Assembly: GCF_964355755.1 (NCBI RefSeq)
Contig: NC_092677.1
Location: 7,755,001-7,819,000, forward strand
Origin: Antedon mediterranea
Taxonomy: Eukaryota; Echinodermata; Crinoidea; Comatulida; Antedonidae
Direction of reading: 5' to 3'
Length of the DNA: 64,000 bases
Positions 33,810 through 48,921 of the stretch are shown here, one piece after another (position 1 is the first letter of the stretch; each line of letters opens with the position of its first letter). The position numbers were made by a program, and so were the translations under genes. The notes beneath the pieces were generated by a model. The model saw only the letters and a program-made list of their open reading frames with translations. It was not told the DNA's origin and searched no databases.

Positions 33810-36800
33810 TACAAATAACCCAATATGTGCTGTAGAATTGGACAATGAATTGAACAACTGATTGACCAATCAGAGCAGCGGAAAGCGTTCCAAAAGTTGA
33901 ACAATCAGAGCACTGAAAAGTGACGTAATCAGGGCATTAGAAAAATTGTTCCAAATTTGTCATTTTGACCAATCAGAACACTGAAAAGTGACGTAATTAA
34001 TATGTGACTTCAACAAGTTTTTCACAACACAAACAATGATGAGATTTTGTCCAGAGACTTACATGCGACAACATCTTTTTACAAATCCTCTAGACTTATT
34101 ATTATTAATTTCAAGGCGAATTCTGGTAGTAGCTGTATTCAACTCGAACGTGTACTTGCATTAAAGGTAAGAGCGAAATTGATTTCATGCTTGAAATCGG
34201 CATTTAAAGTGTTGATAACTTGTTTGGTCTAGGCCTAGCCATAGTCAATAGAAACTATGCCATGGCCTAGCAAATGTGTTTGTATGGGTGCCGACGCTAA
34301 TTCTTGTTGGCGGTAGTCTGCTCTGTGTGTGGTAAAATGCATTTGCTATTATTACTTATCCCCCTAATTACCAGTAGGCCTACATATATTTCATAAAGTA
34401 TTAACAATAACGCATGCCTTTATAGGTTAGTTAGGGTTAGATAGTGTCACTCGACACTTACTTTAATTAATGTATTTACTAGGCCTATATAGCCTAGGCC
34501 TAGCTAGTAGGCTAGATAGAAAGACCTCTAGGTAGGCCTAGATCTTTTTTGGTTGCCATGAATTGTAAGTCAAACCATGGGCCTGTAAGTGCTAGGCCCT
34601 AGTAAGATGCTACCTACTTAGGGCTCCCTGTTATTTTTTTTCTTCAAAACTTACTACAGTAGTTTAGACTAGGCCTAGGCTAGTATTTATCGTAGAACCA
34701 TCCCATAGTAAATAAATTTAGTTTAAAGTAATTAAGCTATTCTTTAAAGTTTAATTTATTTAATATTTTAACAATCCTACTACTAGTTAGACTAGCCTAT
34801 GTACCCTGTAATAGATTTTAGGCCTAAACATAATTTTAAACTATAAACAACTAAATGTGTGCTGTATCAGAATAGCATCCATGGGAAACAGACTAAAGCC
34901 TTGTTCACATGTCAACCCTTTTAATTGATAGATAAACAATTTAACTTTTATTATAATGATTGTTTAATTAAGTGTAGGCTTCAACTCTTTGATCTAAAGC
35001 ATTCGTTTAATTAGGCAATCAACTGTATTTGTGGATTTAGATAAGATTCTCAAATAATTTGATTGCATTAAAGGAAGTGCTCAGGGATCAAAGAGTTGAT
35101 ACATACACTGTTTAATAAACAAAGATTATTCAGTTTACTCTAATTTATGTTGTAATTCTTTATATAGTTTTCTTAATTGAAAAAAAAACATAATTATTCA
35201 TATGTAATATTTTCTTAATTTAATTTAGATAAAATAGTTTGTTCTTAGTAGATATGTTTTAATGCTATATGTAATTCATTTTATTAATATTTTACATTTA
35301 AAGTCTTGGTCTACTATTAATTATTACTTGAGAAATTTTAACCCACAGATATTTTATTTTATTTAGATTTGATTTTCTTTTATTTACAGCCATTTACTAC
35401 AACTGCACGGTGCACAGTGGCATTATACGGGTAAAATTTTCTTTTTTACATACTTTACTTACATATATTTTTGCCTTTGATCAGTTTTTTTAGTTTTGCA
35501 GGTGTTCAATAGACAGTACAGTATGTTCAGACCAACTTTTCGGCGCAGTGAAGAGGGTGCCTTAATTCTTGAAGATACATCTGCTGCTGTAGTATTTAAC
35601 AGCTTGAGAAAACGACCAACTGGCAAGTGTCTAACTCCTGATGATGTACGCCAAGATGCCTTGAAGGAGGTGTGCAGGCTGGGTGGAAACACCAAAGATG
35701 AATGTGATGTGTTGGGCTGCTACAAGTTTCAGCATAGTAAATACAGTGGACAAACATTCAAGTGGATGGTCGAAAATGTACTGGAATATGCAGTATGTTT
35801 TGTTATTAAAATGGCTAATGAAATTCCAAGTACAAGTTCACTTAGTATTAACAAATTCAACTTTAAGAGGTACTTGGAGTCTTTCCCAGAAGGCAAAGAA
35901 GCCATAGCAATGAAAGAAATAAAACGCCGCAGGAAATGCCCAACTAGACAGACATCGTACATACCTGTTGGTATTAAGCTACAAAAGGTTGAGGATGTCA
36001 CAGATGAAACACTTTCTGGTACTGATGTCTTTGATGCTTCTTTGCAACCATCAACCTCATATGCACCAGGTAAGACTTATTCCATATTTGTGTTTTTTGT
36101 GCATTTTCTAAATTACAAATTTCAGGTTTTGCATTTTTAGTGCCTGTGTATGTTGTAGGCTTGCTGGGTTTACGTTTTTTTTTATGCATTCATTTATACT
36201 CAATCATAAAATCGTGTTGTTTAAATACATTGTTTTATAGCATACTGTAGATAGCGAATGAAGTAGTAGTTTACTGCTAAATATTCTTTAATTTTCCGTC
36301 TTACAGCTCAACCAAATACATCTTATGAACCTGTTAGTACTATGCCATCCACTACAATAACTATCAAACAGAGTGAAGGTAGTTTATTTCAGTGTAATTT
36401 TAATTATTTTGTTTGATTTTTAAAACTAGAAAATGAAAATTACATAATGTAGTTTCATAAATTATACAATTTTGTTTTGGTTTTTCTTGCAGATTGTCTC
36501 ATACCAGATAAATGGAAGAAGAACTTGCCCGAGATCGATCAGCAGTGGATTTCAAAAACCTTATTCAAGAAATCGAAGAAGGGGACTGCAGAGTTGGATT
36601 CAACTAAACTCAAACAACTTTGGTATTATCCACCTCAACCGGATCCGCTCAACAAAAACATACCCATGGCCAACAGTTACTTCGGTCATCGTCTTCTTCT
36701 TTGGTTGCCCCGCAAGACTTGGCAGGTCAAGCTGGTCTGCCCTCGGCCAGAATGCAAGAGCTATCCACTAACATCAGGCGGCCTCCATGGAATCGTTCGT

Positions 36801-39800
36801 CCGGTCCTGGATTTAGACTGCCACTACTTTCTTGCAACAGAGCAACTGAGGTGCTCTAATTGCAAACAAAGACAAATTGGCTGGAGTGAAAACATTTTAA
36901 AGCAACTTGATTTAGAACATCGCCTTCAGTTTCCTGTTGTACTTTCGTATCACTTGGCCTGCGACAACCGGGTCCTGCAGCTTCTAAAGTACCGCGGTCT
37001 CGGTAACAGTCCATCACAGCTTCGCCAACAAGTCTTAGAACAACACACAAGGCGGTGGAATGAGAGAGTGGCTCTCTACTTAGAAAATTGCAAGAAGTTC
37101 TGTGGTTCTCGTGATGATTATGTCATTGCTGCTTCTAAATTTGATGAGGTGTCTAAAATGATTCCTGTTCCCTCTGTCCAATGGTTCCTTACCATCTACT
37201 GCAACGAAGTAATGGGAAGAATCGACGAACTCAAGGCTTCTATCACATCGACGTTCGGAAGAGTGTTGAAGATTGACTCGACCAAAAGGGTAAATAATTT
37301 ATAAACAATACTATTTCTGCAATTTACTTTTAATTATTTTAATTTTTTTTTTTTTGCAGATTGTGGGGAAGCTTTCTTCCGAATAAATTTGTTTGGGTTT
37401 TTTTGCAGATTGTAAGGAAGCTAGCCGGTCGTGCATGTGGAACAGGAGCGTGGGCAACAAACGTCGGAAATGAGTACGGCCAGGTGCTCATTACAGTCCT
37501 GACTGCTGCAGAAGGATGTGGCTTAAACAACATGACAAACGGCATCATTAACCGATATGCTTTGGCAGGCGTACCTCCTCCCGAGATTCTCTACGTCGAC
37601 CGTGACTGCTGCGGTCATTCAAGCATAAGGAAGATGTTCAGCGCCTGGCCTGACATGAAAATTCGTCTGGACATCTGGCACTTCATGAGGAGAATTGCTG
37701 CAGCTTGTTCAACAGAATCACATCAGTTGTATCCGATATTTCTCAAACGTCTTTCCGCTTGCATTTTTGAGTGGAGCGCTGACGATGTTGAACGTCTGAA
37801 GCTCGCCAAGCGTGAACAGCTCATTGCAAGCAAGAAGCATTCCAACCCAACAGACGACATCATATTGAAAAACATCAGCAAGAAGGAGTATGCTTTACAT
37901 TGTCGCAGGACAACACGAGGGACTCGCGAGACTGCCAACCTAATCCGAGAGCTGCTGACTTCCCTCGATGGTGAAGAAGGCCGTGACACAATGGGCGTCC
38001 CACTCTTAGACTCTGAACAGACCTGGGATATCTGGAGCTCACAAGAGCGACACATCGCCTGCATCCAGGATCCAGAAGGCATCCCGCTCTACACAAAAAC
38101 CAGTGAGATGCTTAAGGGTGGAGTTACCTTGCCAGTATATCGTTGCGCAAGAGGCTCCACTTCTTTGGAATCGTTTCATCTTCATCTTAACAGGTTTATT
38201 CCAGGTACAGTATTACTTTTTATTTGGTATCTACCAAATCTTCAAACCGATCTACAGATTTTTGTATTATTTCATTATTATGGATGTTTTATTTTTTTCT
38301 CAGGTGAGCGTGCTAGCGACTTACATTTCCAAGCTTACCTGATGGATGGACTTGTTCGATGGAATGCAAACCGTGCACTAGCCGCTACCCAGTCTGGAGG
38401 ACCCATCTCCAGTACATATAGTGGACTGCATCAGCATGCTCTCAACATACTGGCAGAGCAAGTGATTGGCAAAAAAGTGTACAAAAGTTTTATCATTCCA
38501 AACAAGTACACTGGAGAACTCATCGGAGTGGAGTACCTGTACAACCAGTCGAACAAAGTGCTCGAAACTCAATTTCCTGTCAAAACAGATACCATTTATG
38601 ATGAAGACTTTGATGAAGAAATTTACACTTTTGATGTTGATGAAGGGTATGATGACAAGACTCAACCAGACTACAAACCACCTAAGCGTTGTTTTAAACC
38701 TCGAAATGCTAAAGAACCCTCACCACCCCAGCTGGAGCCCTTGCCTTCATGTGACGATAATGATGATGATGATGGTGAAGGAAAAGCAGCCCTTTTTGAC
38801 ACAGTGAGTTAAATTTGTATCATTAGCTTCTACCTCACAAATTTTGTTTCTGTTTTGAAATACAATGCACGAGTCTGATTATATATTTTGTTTTCATATT
38901 TTACAATTTAGGAACTTGAGGATTCCACTGGACCGGACAACATTCCAGGCTACGCCAAAGTTGAAGCCCTGGCAGACTACCTTATGCAGTTTAAGGAAGA
39001 CAGTGGAGTGATAAGTCAAAGTCATGCTGAACATGTCGCAAAGTTGTGGAACAACCTGGATGCTTATGACAAAACCATTAAGCGCAAAGCACGGCATCAA
39101 GATTACCTGACGAAAGGCAGGTTCAAGAAAAGTAAAACTACTTCCGTAATACCTGGTGTCGAAAGCACTCGACGGTAAGGCAGTTTCCAGCGTTTTTTAC
39201 TTTGTTGCATGATGTGTCTTAAATCTAACTTGTTTCTTTGTTTTTTTTTTAAAAGATGCTTCTTAGGTCAGAACACCGGGCCAGCTCAGTGGCCGGACTG
39301 CAATCGATATATGGAGTGCATTATTACAAAACTATGTGAAGCGTATCCATCTACCGTATCTATCGAAGGTAAACGTTTCCAGCGCTGGCCGCTCATTACC
39401 AAAGGCTACAAGAACATTCGTCGGAAAGTGCTATCGAATGGACACCTGATGTTGTTTGCTAAGCTTCAGTTGATGGAGATAAATCGTACGACACTCATCC
39501 AGTGGTGAGTTTTTACTTGTTATTGATTGTTATTTTACGCTACAGTAAATACATTAAAGTTTTTAAATACTGTGTTTGATTTATTTTCAACAGGTACAAC
39601 AGAACGTCAAAGAAGCAAGAGCGGCAAGTGTTGGAATCTGGCATCTCGGCAACAATACCCAAACTTGTCTCTGATAAAACCCTACTTGAACCTTTAACCA
39701 AGCCAGCGGTGCTAAACGTTCATACAAGCGCTCCATCTTTCACATTTGTCCTACCAAAAAACACTTCCGGCCTAGCGACTCTAGGAAACAGACCGTCGAT

Positions 39801-41365
39801 CCCAGTTCCTGGCGAGATAGCAAAACCACCACCGTCAGTCCCTGAGGCTAGCAGTACTCGTATTCCTAGAACTACCCTCTTGTACAGAAAACGAGTGGCT
39901 AAAGACATATCGGAAGGGAAACCGATCAAAATATACAAACCAAGAACGTCTGCGATTGTGTGCTCAAAGTGTAAGCAACCAAGATTAAATAAGAACCACA
40001 CTCAGTACTATGGAAATTGGTATTGTGCTGCAACATCTGATGTGACTTTTAAAGAATGGAAATCGGCTATGGTTGCCATCCGTCGCCTTCGTCAAGAGAG
40101 GAAAAAAAAGCAGCAAAAAGAATGATTCCAAATGATTGTTGTAGCCATGGATAGTTTTTATACTGTTTCGTATATCTTCAATTTTTATTTGTTCTGTGAT
40201 TTTATATTCACTTTTTACAAAATATTTGTATTTTATGCAATTTGGCCATTGGGCCACCATATCTAATGGTATTCTGAATGTGCAGTAAAGTTAATAATAA
40301 TAATAAAAAAAAAAAGTTTTTAATGCTGCCAAATCCAAAGAGCAATAATTAATGTTGTAAATTATTTTGTAATTTTTATAAATTACATTCAGTTTTAATT
40401 ATTACATTATAATTTACATTATATCATTCATTGCACTTTGTATTTGAAGGTCCCAAGCCCTTACAAAAAAAGCAGAGGGGAAACTTTTGCAGTTGAGTGT
40501 ACATTAAATGGTGAATTCTATATTCTTGTCAAGACTATTTCCTTAGTAGTGTAAATTCTCAACTATTTTATATTTATTTCAAGAGCAATTCCACTACAAT
40601 TCATTTTGATGTGAATCAAATAATTCATTCCACCAATTCTAATAATATATTTTGATAATAACTCATACTATAGAGGTTATTATCCAGTAACCTTCAGTTA
40701 CTCCTCTTACAGTTACACATATCCTATGATACCATGTGGCCTAGAAAAAAAGCCCCAGACAAAGTTAACGGTAATTTTGTCTACATTTTTGAAAAAGGCT
40801 GACTTATCAAACTACTTGGAATATGGTTGGCCAATCAGAAGTCAGGGTGGGTTTTTTAAATAGTTACATAGTATTTAACATATATATACAATTTTGATTG
40901 ACAATTGTTCACACCCTAAAAACACAACAAAAAACGTCTCGTCATATTAAAAGAACTAACGATTAATACAACATACATATTGTAGTCGAATTTACCGTGT
41001 TTTAAAAAACAAAATTCATGTACTGTAGTACAAGGATTTTTCGAAAATTGGATGAAAAAAATGTCGACTTTCTCAACTTTTAACAAAAAATTTAAGTCTT
41101 ATTATTCTATTATTTAATATTTTTATTCATTTAATACATCGATCATGTGATAAACCCCTAAAATTGACAGTTTTTAGTATGCCGGTATTCAAAACAACCT
41201 CCTAGATTCTTGGGTCCCATTGGCCAATTGTCTAGTTTCCTCATTATCTAATGACCCAGTCCAATTCAGTTTTAATGACCCCACATGGCTCTGTCCATTT
41301 CTTGTCCATTTATTTTTGCGTTCTTTACCGTTTCGAGTGAGAAGATTGAGTTGTACCCTATGCGC
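33810..41365 (+). mobile_element. Tandem transposon unit 2 of 4
   Basis: Same organisation as unit 1 shifted by exactly 7,556 bp, joined to its neighbours through CCCTATGCGC. It carries GG at 34621-34622 where unit 1 has AA. Both junctions are identical. Confidence 0.85.
35523..40125 (+). CDS. DUF6729-type, DDE transposase-like protein, copy 2
   Basis: Coding exons are 35523-36069, 36307-36378, 36493-37289, 37409-38204, 38304-38803, 38912-39174, 39256-39504 and 39594-40125, predicting the same 1,251-residue protein as copy 1. All open segments match copy 1 residue for residue, including the candidate acids, zinc-type motif and duplicated acceptors. It is intact, with its own promoter-like block at about 33866-33996. 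Whether each copy is transcribed cannot be told from sequence. Confidence 0.75.
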
Positions 41366-44300
41366 TACAAATAACCCAATATGTGCTGTAGAATTGGACA
41401 ATGAATTGAACAACTGATTGACCAATCAGAGCAGCGGAAAGCGTTCCAAAAGTTGAACAATCAGAGCACTGAAAAGTGACGTAATCAGGGCATTAGAAAA
41501 ATTGTTCCAAATTTGTCATTTTGACCAATCAGAACACTGAAAAGTGACGTAATTAATATGTGACTTCAACAAGTTTTTCACAACACAAACAATGATGAGA
41601 TTTTGTCCAGAGACTTACATGCGACAACATCTTTTTACAAATCCTCTAGACTTATTATTATTAATTTCAAGGCGAATTCTGGTAGTAGCTGTATTCAACT
41701 CGAACGTGTACTTGCATTAAAGGTAAGAGCGAAATTGATTTCATGCTTGAAATCGGCATTTAAAGTGTTGATAACTTGTTTGGTCTAGGCCTAGCCATAG
41801 TCAATAGAAACTATGCCATGGCCTAGCAAATGTGTTTGTATGGGTGCCGACGCTAATTCTTGTTGGCGGTAGTCTGCTCTGTGTGTGGTAAAATGCATTT
41901 GCTATTATTACTTATCCCCCTAATTACCAGTAGGCCTACATATATTTCATAAAGTATTAACAATAACGCATGCCTTTATAGGTTAGTTAGGGTTAGATAG
42001 TGTCACTCGACACTTACTTTAATTAATGTATTTACTAGGCCTATATAGCCTAGGCCTAGCTAGTAGGCTAGATAGAAAGACCTCTAGGTAGGCCTAGATC
42101 TTTTTTGGTTGCCATGAATTGTAAGTCAAACCATGGGCCTGTAAGTGCTAGGCCCTAGTAAGATGCTACCTACTTAGGGCTCCCTGTTATTTTTTTTCTT
42201 CAAAACTTACTACAGTAGTTTAGACTAGGCCTAGGCTAGTATTTATCGTAGAACCATCCCATAGTAAATAAATTTAGTTTAAAGTAATTAAGCTATTCTT
42301 TAAAGTTTAATTTATTTAATATTTTAACAATCCTACTACTAGTTAGACTAGCCTATGTACCCTGTAATAGATTTTAGGCCTAAACATAATTTTAAACTAT
42401 AAACAACTAAATGTGTGCTGTATCAGAATAGCATCCATGGGAAACAGACTAAAGCCTTGTTCACATGTCAACCCTTTTAATTGATAGATAAACAATTTAA
42501 CTTTTATTATAATGATTGTTTAATTAAGTGTAGGCTTCAACTCTTTGATCTAAAGCATTCGTTTAATTAGGCAATCAACTGTATTTGTGGATTTAGATAA
42601 GATTCTCAAATAATTTGATTGCATTAAAGGAAGTGCTCAGGGATCAAAGAGTTGATACATACACTGTTTAATAAACAAAGATTATTCAGTTTACTCTAAT
42701 TTATGTTGTAATTCTTTATATAGTTTTCTTAATTGAAAAAAAAACATAATTATTCATATGTAATATTTTCTTAATTTAATTTAGATAAAATAGTTTGTTC
42801 TTAGTAGATATGTTTTAATGCTATATGTAATTCATTTTATTAATATTTTACATTTAAAGTCTTGGTCTACTATTAATTATTACTTGAGAAATTTTAACCC
42901 ACAGATATTTTATTTTATTTAGATTTGATTTTCTTTTATTTACAGCCATTTACTACAACTGCACGGTGCACAGTGGCATTATACGGGTAAAATTTTCTTT
43001 TTTACATACTTTACTTACATATATTTTTGCCTTTGATCAGTTTTTTTAGTTTTGCAGGTGTTCAATAGACAGTACAGTATGTTCAGACCAACTTTTCGGC
43101 GCAGTGAAGAGGGTGCCTTAATTCTTGAAGATACATCTGCTGCTGTAGTATTTAACAGCTTGAGAAAACGACCAACTGGCAAGTGTCTAACTCCTGATGA
43201 TGTACGCCAAGATGCCTTGAAGGAGGTGTGCAGGCTGGGTGGAAACACCAAAGATGAATGTGATGTGTTGGGCTGCTACAAGTTTCAGCATAGTAAATAC
43301 AGTGGACAAACATTCAAGTGGATGGTCGAAAATGTACTGGAATATGCAGTATGTTTTGTTATTAAAATGGCTAATGAAATTCCAAGTACAAGTTCACTTA
43401 GTATTAACAAATTCAACTTTAAGAGGTACTTGGAGTCTTTCCCAGAAGGCAAAGAAGCCATAGCAATGAAAGAAATAAAACGCCGCAGGAAATGCCCAAC
43501 TAGACAGACATCGTACATACCTGTTGGTATTAAGCTACAAAAGGTTGAGGATGTCACAGATGAAACACTTTCTGGTACTGATGTCTTTGATGCTTCTTTG
43601 CAACCATCAACCTCATATGCACCAGGTAAGACTTATTCCATATTTGTGTTTTTTGTGCATTTTCTAAATTACAAATTTCAGGTTTTGCATTTTTAGTGCC
43701 TGTGTATGTTGTAGGCTTGCTGGGTTTACGTTTTTTTTTATGCATTCATTTATACTCAATCATAAAATCGTGTTGTTTAAATACATTGTTTTATAGCATA
43801 CTGTAGATAGCGAATGAAGTAGTAGTTTACTGCTAAATATTCTTTAATTTTCCGTCTTACAGCTCAACCAAATACATCTTATGAACCTGTTAGTACTATG
43901 CCATCCACTACAATAACTATCAAACAGAGTGAAGGTAGTTTATTTCAGTGTAATTTTAATTATTTTGTTTGATTTTTAAAACTAGAAAATGAAAATTACA
44001 TAATGTAGTTTCATAAATTATACAATTTTGTTTTGGTTTTTCTTGCAGATTGTCTCATACCAGATAAATGGAAGAAGAACTTGCCCGAGATCGATCAGCA
44101 GTGGATTTCAAAAACCTTATTCAAGAAATCGAAGAAGGGGACTGCAGAGTTGGATTCAACTAAACTCAAACAACTTTGGTATTATCCACCTCAACCGGAT
44201 CCGCTCAACAAAAACATACCCATGGCCAACAGTTACTTCGGTCATCGTCTTCTTCTTTGGTTGCCCCGCAAGACTTGGCAGGTCAAGCTGGTCTGCCCTC

Positions 44301-47300
44301 GGCCAGAATGCAAGAGCTATCCACTAACATCAGGCGGCCTCCATGGAATCGTTCGTCCGGTCCTGGATTTAGACTGCCACTACTTTCTTGCAACAGAGCA
44401 ACTGAGGTGCTCTAATTGCAAACAAAGACAAATTGGCTGGAGTGAAAACATTTTAAAGCAACTTGATTTAGAACATCGCCTTCAGTTTCCTGTTGTACTT
44501 TCGTATCACTTGGCCTGCGACAACCGGGTCCTGCAGCTTCTAAAGTACCGCGGTCTCGGTAACAGTCCATCACAGCTTCGCCAACAAGTCTTAGAACAAC
44601 ACACAAGGCGGTGGAATGAGAGAGTGGCTCTCTACTTAGAAAATTGCAAGAAGTTCTGTGGTTCTCGTGATGATTATGTCATTGCTGCTTCTAAATTTGA
44701 TGAGGTGTCTAAAATGATTCCTGTTCCCTCTGTCCAATGGTTCCTTACCATCTACTGCAACGAAGTAATGGGAAGAATCGACGAACTCAAGGCTTCTATC
44801 ACATCGACGTTCGGAAGAGTGTTGAAGATTGACTCGACCAAAAGGGTAAATAATTTATAAACAATACTATTTCTGCAATTTACTTTTAATTATTTTAATT
44901 TTTTTTTTTTTGCAGATTGTGGGGAAGCTTTCTTCCGAATAAATTTGTTTGGGTTTTTTTGCAGATTGTAAGGAAGCTAGCCGGTCGTGCATGTGGAACA
45001 GGAGCGTGGGCAACAAACGTCGGAAATGAGTACGGCCAGGTGCTCATTACAGTCCTGACTGCTGCAGAAGGATGTGGCTTAAACAACATGACAAACGGCA
45101 TCATTAACCGATATGCTTTGGCAGGCGTACCTCCTCCCGAGATTCTCTACGTCGACCGTGACTGCTGCGGTCATTCAAGCATAAGGAAGATGTTCAGCGC
45201 CTGGCCTGACATGAAAATTCGTCTGGACATCTGGCACTTCATGAGGAGAATTGCTGCAGCTTGTTCAACAGAATCACATCAGTTGTATCCGATATTTCTC
45301 AAACGTCTTTCCGCTTGCATTTTTGAGTGGAGCGCTGACGATGTTGAACGTCTGAAGCTCGCCAAGCGTGAACAGCTCATTGCAAGCAAGAAGCATTCCA
45401 ACCCAACAGACGACATCATATTGAAAAACATCAGCAAGAAGGAGTATGCTTTACATTGTCGCAGGACAACACGAGGGACTCGCGAGACTGCCAACCTAAT
45501 CCGAGAGCTGCTGACTTCCCTCGATGGTGAAGAAGGCCGTGACACAATGGGCGTCCCACTCTTAGACTCTGAACAGACCTGGGATATCTGGAGCTCACAA
45601 GAGCGACACATCGCCTGCATCCAGGATCCAGAAGGCATCCCGCTCTACACAAAAACCAGTGAGATGCTTAAGGGTGGAGTTACCTTGCCAGTATATCGTT
45701 GCGCAAGAGGCTCCACTTCTTTGGAATCGTTTCATCTTCATCTTAACAGGTTTATTCCAGGTACAGTATTACTTTTTATTTGGTATCTACCAAATCTTCA
45801 AACCGATCTACAGATTTTTGTATTATTTCATTATTATGGATGTTTTATTTTTTTCTCAGGTGAGCGTGCTAGCGACTTACATTTCCAAGCTTACCTGATG
45901 GATGGACTTGTTCGATGGAATGCAAACCGTGCACTAGCCGCTACCCAGTCTGGAGGACCCATCTCCAGTACATATAGTGGACTGCATCAGCATGCTCTCA
46001 ACATACTGGCAGAGCAAGTGATTGGCAAAAAAGTGTACAAAAGTTTTATCATTCCAAACAAGTACACTGGAGAACTCATCGGAGTGGAGTACCTGTACAA
46101 CCAGTCGAACAAAGTGCTCGAAACTCAATTTCCTGTCAAAACAGATACCATTTATGATGAAGACTTTGATGAAGAAATTTACACTTTTGATGTTGATGAA
46201 GGGTATGATGACAAGACTCAACCAGACTACAAACCACCTAAGCGTTGTTTTAAACCTCGAAATGCTAAAGAACCCTCACCACCCCAGCTGGAGCCCTTGC
46301 CTTCATGTGACGATAATGATGATGATGATGGTGAAGGAAAAGCAGCCCTTTTTGACACAGTGAGTTAAATTTGTATCATTAGCTTCTACCTCACAAATTT
46401 TGTTTCTGTTTTGAAATACAATGCACGAGTCTGATTATATATTTTGTTTTCATATTTTACAATTTAGGAACTTGAGGATTCCACTGGACCGGACAACATT
46501 CCAGGCTACGCCAAAGTTGAAGCCCTGGCAGACTACCTTATGCAGTTTAAGGAAGACAGTGGAGTGATAAGTCAAAGTCATGCTGAACATGTCGCAAAGT
46601 TGTGGAACAACCTGGATGCTTATGACAAAACCATTAAGCGCAAAGCACGGCATCAAGATTACCTGACGAAAGGCAGGTTCAAGAAAAGTAAAACTACTTC
46701 CGTAATACCTGGTGTCGAAAGCACTCGACGGTAAGGCAGTTTCCAGCGTTTTTTACTTTGTTGCATGATGTGTCTTAAATCTAACTTGTTTCTTTGTTTT
46801 TTTTTTAAAAGATGCTTCTTAGGTCAGAACACCGGGCCAGCTCAGTGGCCGGACTGCAATCGATATATGGAGTGCATTATTACAAAACTATGTGAAGCGT
46901 ATCCATCTACCGTATCTATCGAAGGTAAACGTTTCCAGCGCTGGCCGCTCATTACCAAAGGCTACAAGAACATTCGTCGGAAAGTGCTATCGAATGGACA
47001 CCTGATGTTGTTTGCTAAGCTTCAGTTGATGGAGATAAATCGTACGACACTCATCCAGTGGTGAGTTTTTACTTGTTATTGATTGTTATTTTACGCTACA
47101 GTAAATACATTAAAGTTTTTAAATACTGTGTTTGATTTATTTTCAACAGGTACAACAGAACGTCAAAGAAGCAAGAGCGGCAAGTGTTGGAATCTGGCAT
47201 CTCGGCAACAATACCCAAACTTGTCTCTGATAAAACCCTACTTGAACCTTTAACCAAGCCAGCGGTGCTAAACGTTCATACAAGCGCTCCATCTTTCACA

Positions 47301-48921
47301 TTTGTCCTACCAAAAAACACTTCCGGCCTAGCGACTCTAGGAAACAGACCGTCGATCCCAGTTCCTGGCGAGATAGCAAAACCACCACCGTCAGTCCCTG
47401 AGGCTAGCAGTACTCGTATTCCTAGAACTACCCTCTTGTACAGAAAACGAGTGGCTAAAGACATATCGGAAGGGAAACCGATCAAAATATACAAACCAAG
47501 AACGTCTGCGATTGTGTGCTCAAAGTGTAAGCAACCAAGATTAAATAAGAACCACACTCAGTACTATGGAAATTGGTATTGTGCTGCAACATCTGATGTG
47601 ACTTTTAAAGAATGGAAATCGGCTATGGTTGCCATCCGTCGCCTTCGTCAAGAGAGGAAAAAAAAGCAGCAAAAAGAATGATTCCAAATGATTGTTGTAG
47701 CCATGGATAGTTTTTATACTGTTTCGTATATCTTCAATTTTTATTTGTTCTGTGATTTTATATTCACTTTTTACAAAATATTTGTATTTTATGCAATTTG
47801 GCCATTGGGCCACCATATCTAATGGTATTCTGAATGTGCAGTAAAGTTAATAATAATAATAAAAAAAAAAAGTTTTTAATGCTGCCAAATCCAAAGAGCA
47901 ATAATTAATGTTGTAAATTATTTTGTAATTTTTATAAATTACATTCAGTTTTAATTATTACATTATAATTTACATTATATCATTCATTGCACTTTGTATT
48001 TGAAGGTCCCAAGCCCTTACAAAAAAAGCAGAGGGGAAACTTTTGCAGTTGAGTGTACATTAAATGGTGAATTCTATATTCTTGTCAAGACTATTTCCTT
48101 AGTAGTGTAAATTCTCAACTATTTTATATTTATTTCAAGAGCAATTCCACTACAATTCATTTTGATGTGAATCAAATAATTCATTCCACCAATTCTAATA
48201 ATATATTTTGATAATAACTCATACTATAGAGGTTATTATCCAGTAACCTTCAGTTACTCCTCTTACAGTTACACATATCCTATGATACCATGTGGCCTAG
48301 AAAAAAAGCCCCAGACAAAGTTAACGGTAATTTTGTCTACATTTTTGAAAAAGGCTGACTTATCAAACTACTTGGAATATGGTTGGCCAATCAGAAGTCA
48401 GGGTGGGTTTTTTAAATAGTTACATAGTATTTAACATATATATACAATTTTGATTGACAATTGTTCACACCCTAAAAACACAACAAAAAACGTCTCGTCA
48501 TATTAAAAGAACTAACGATTAATACAACATACATATTGTAGTCGAATTTACCGTGTTTTAAAAAACAAAATTCATGTACTGTAGTACAAGGATTTTTCGA
48601 AAATTGGATGAAAAAAATGTCGACTTTCTCAACTTTTAACAAAAAATTTAAGTCTTATTATTCTATTATTTAATATTTTTATTCATTTAATACATCGATC
48701 ATGTGATAAACCCCTAAAATTGACAGTTTTTAGTATGCCGGTATTCAAAACAACCTCCTAGATTCTTGGGTCCCATTGGCCAATTGTCTAGTTTCCTCAT
48801 TATCTAATGACCCAGTCCAATTCAGTTTTAATGACCCCACATGGCTCTGTCCATTTCTTGTCCATTTATTTTTGCGTTCTTTACCGTTTCGAGTGAGAAG
48901 ATTGAGTTGTACCCTATGCGC
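41366..48921 (+). mobile_element. Tandem transposon unit 3 of 4
   Basis: Third head-to-tail copy, with no difference from unit 2 that I noticed. Junctions at both sides read TTGTACCCTATGCGCTACAA. Confidence 0.85.
43079..47681 (+). CDS. DUF6729-type, DDE transposase-like protein, copy 3
   Basis: Coding exons are 43079-43625, 43863-43934, 44049-44845, 44965-45760, 45860-46359, 46468-46730, 46812-47060 and 47150-47681, giving the same 1,251-residue product as copy 1. No premature stop, frameshift or splice-site change was seen. Confidence 0.75.
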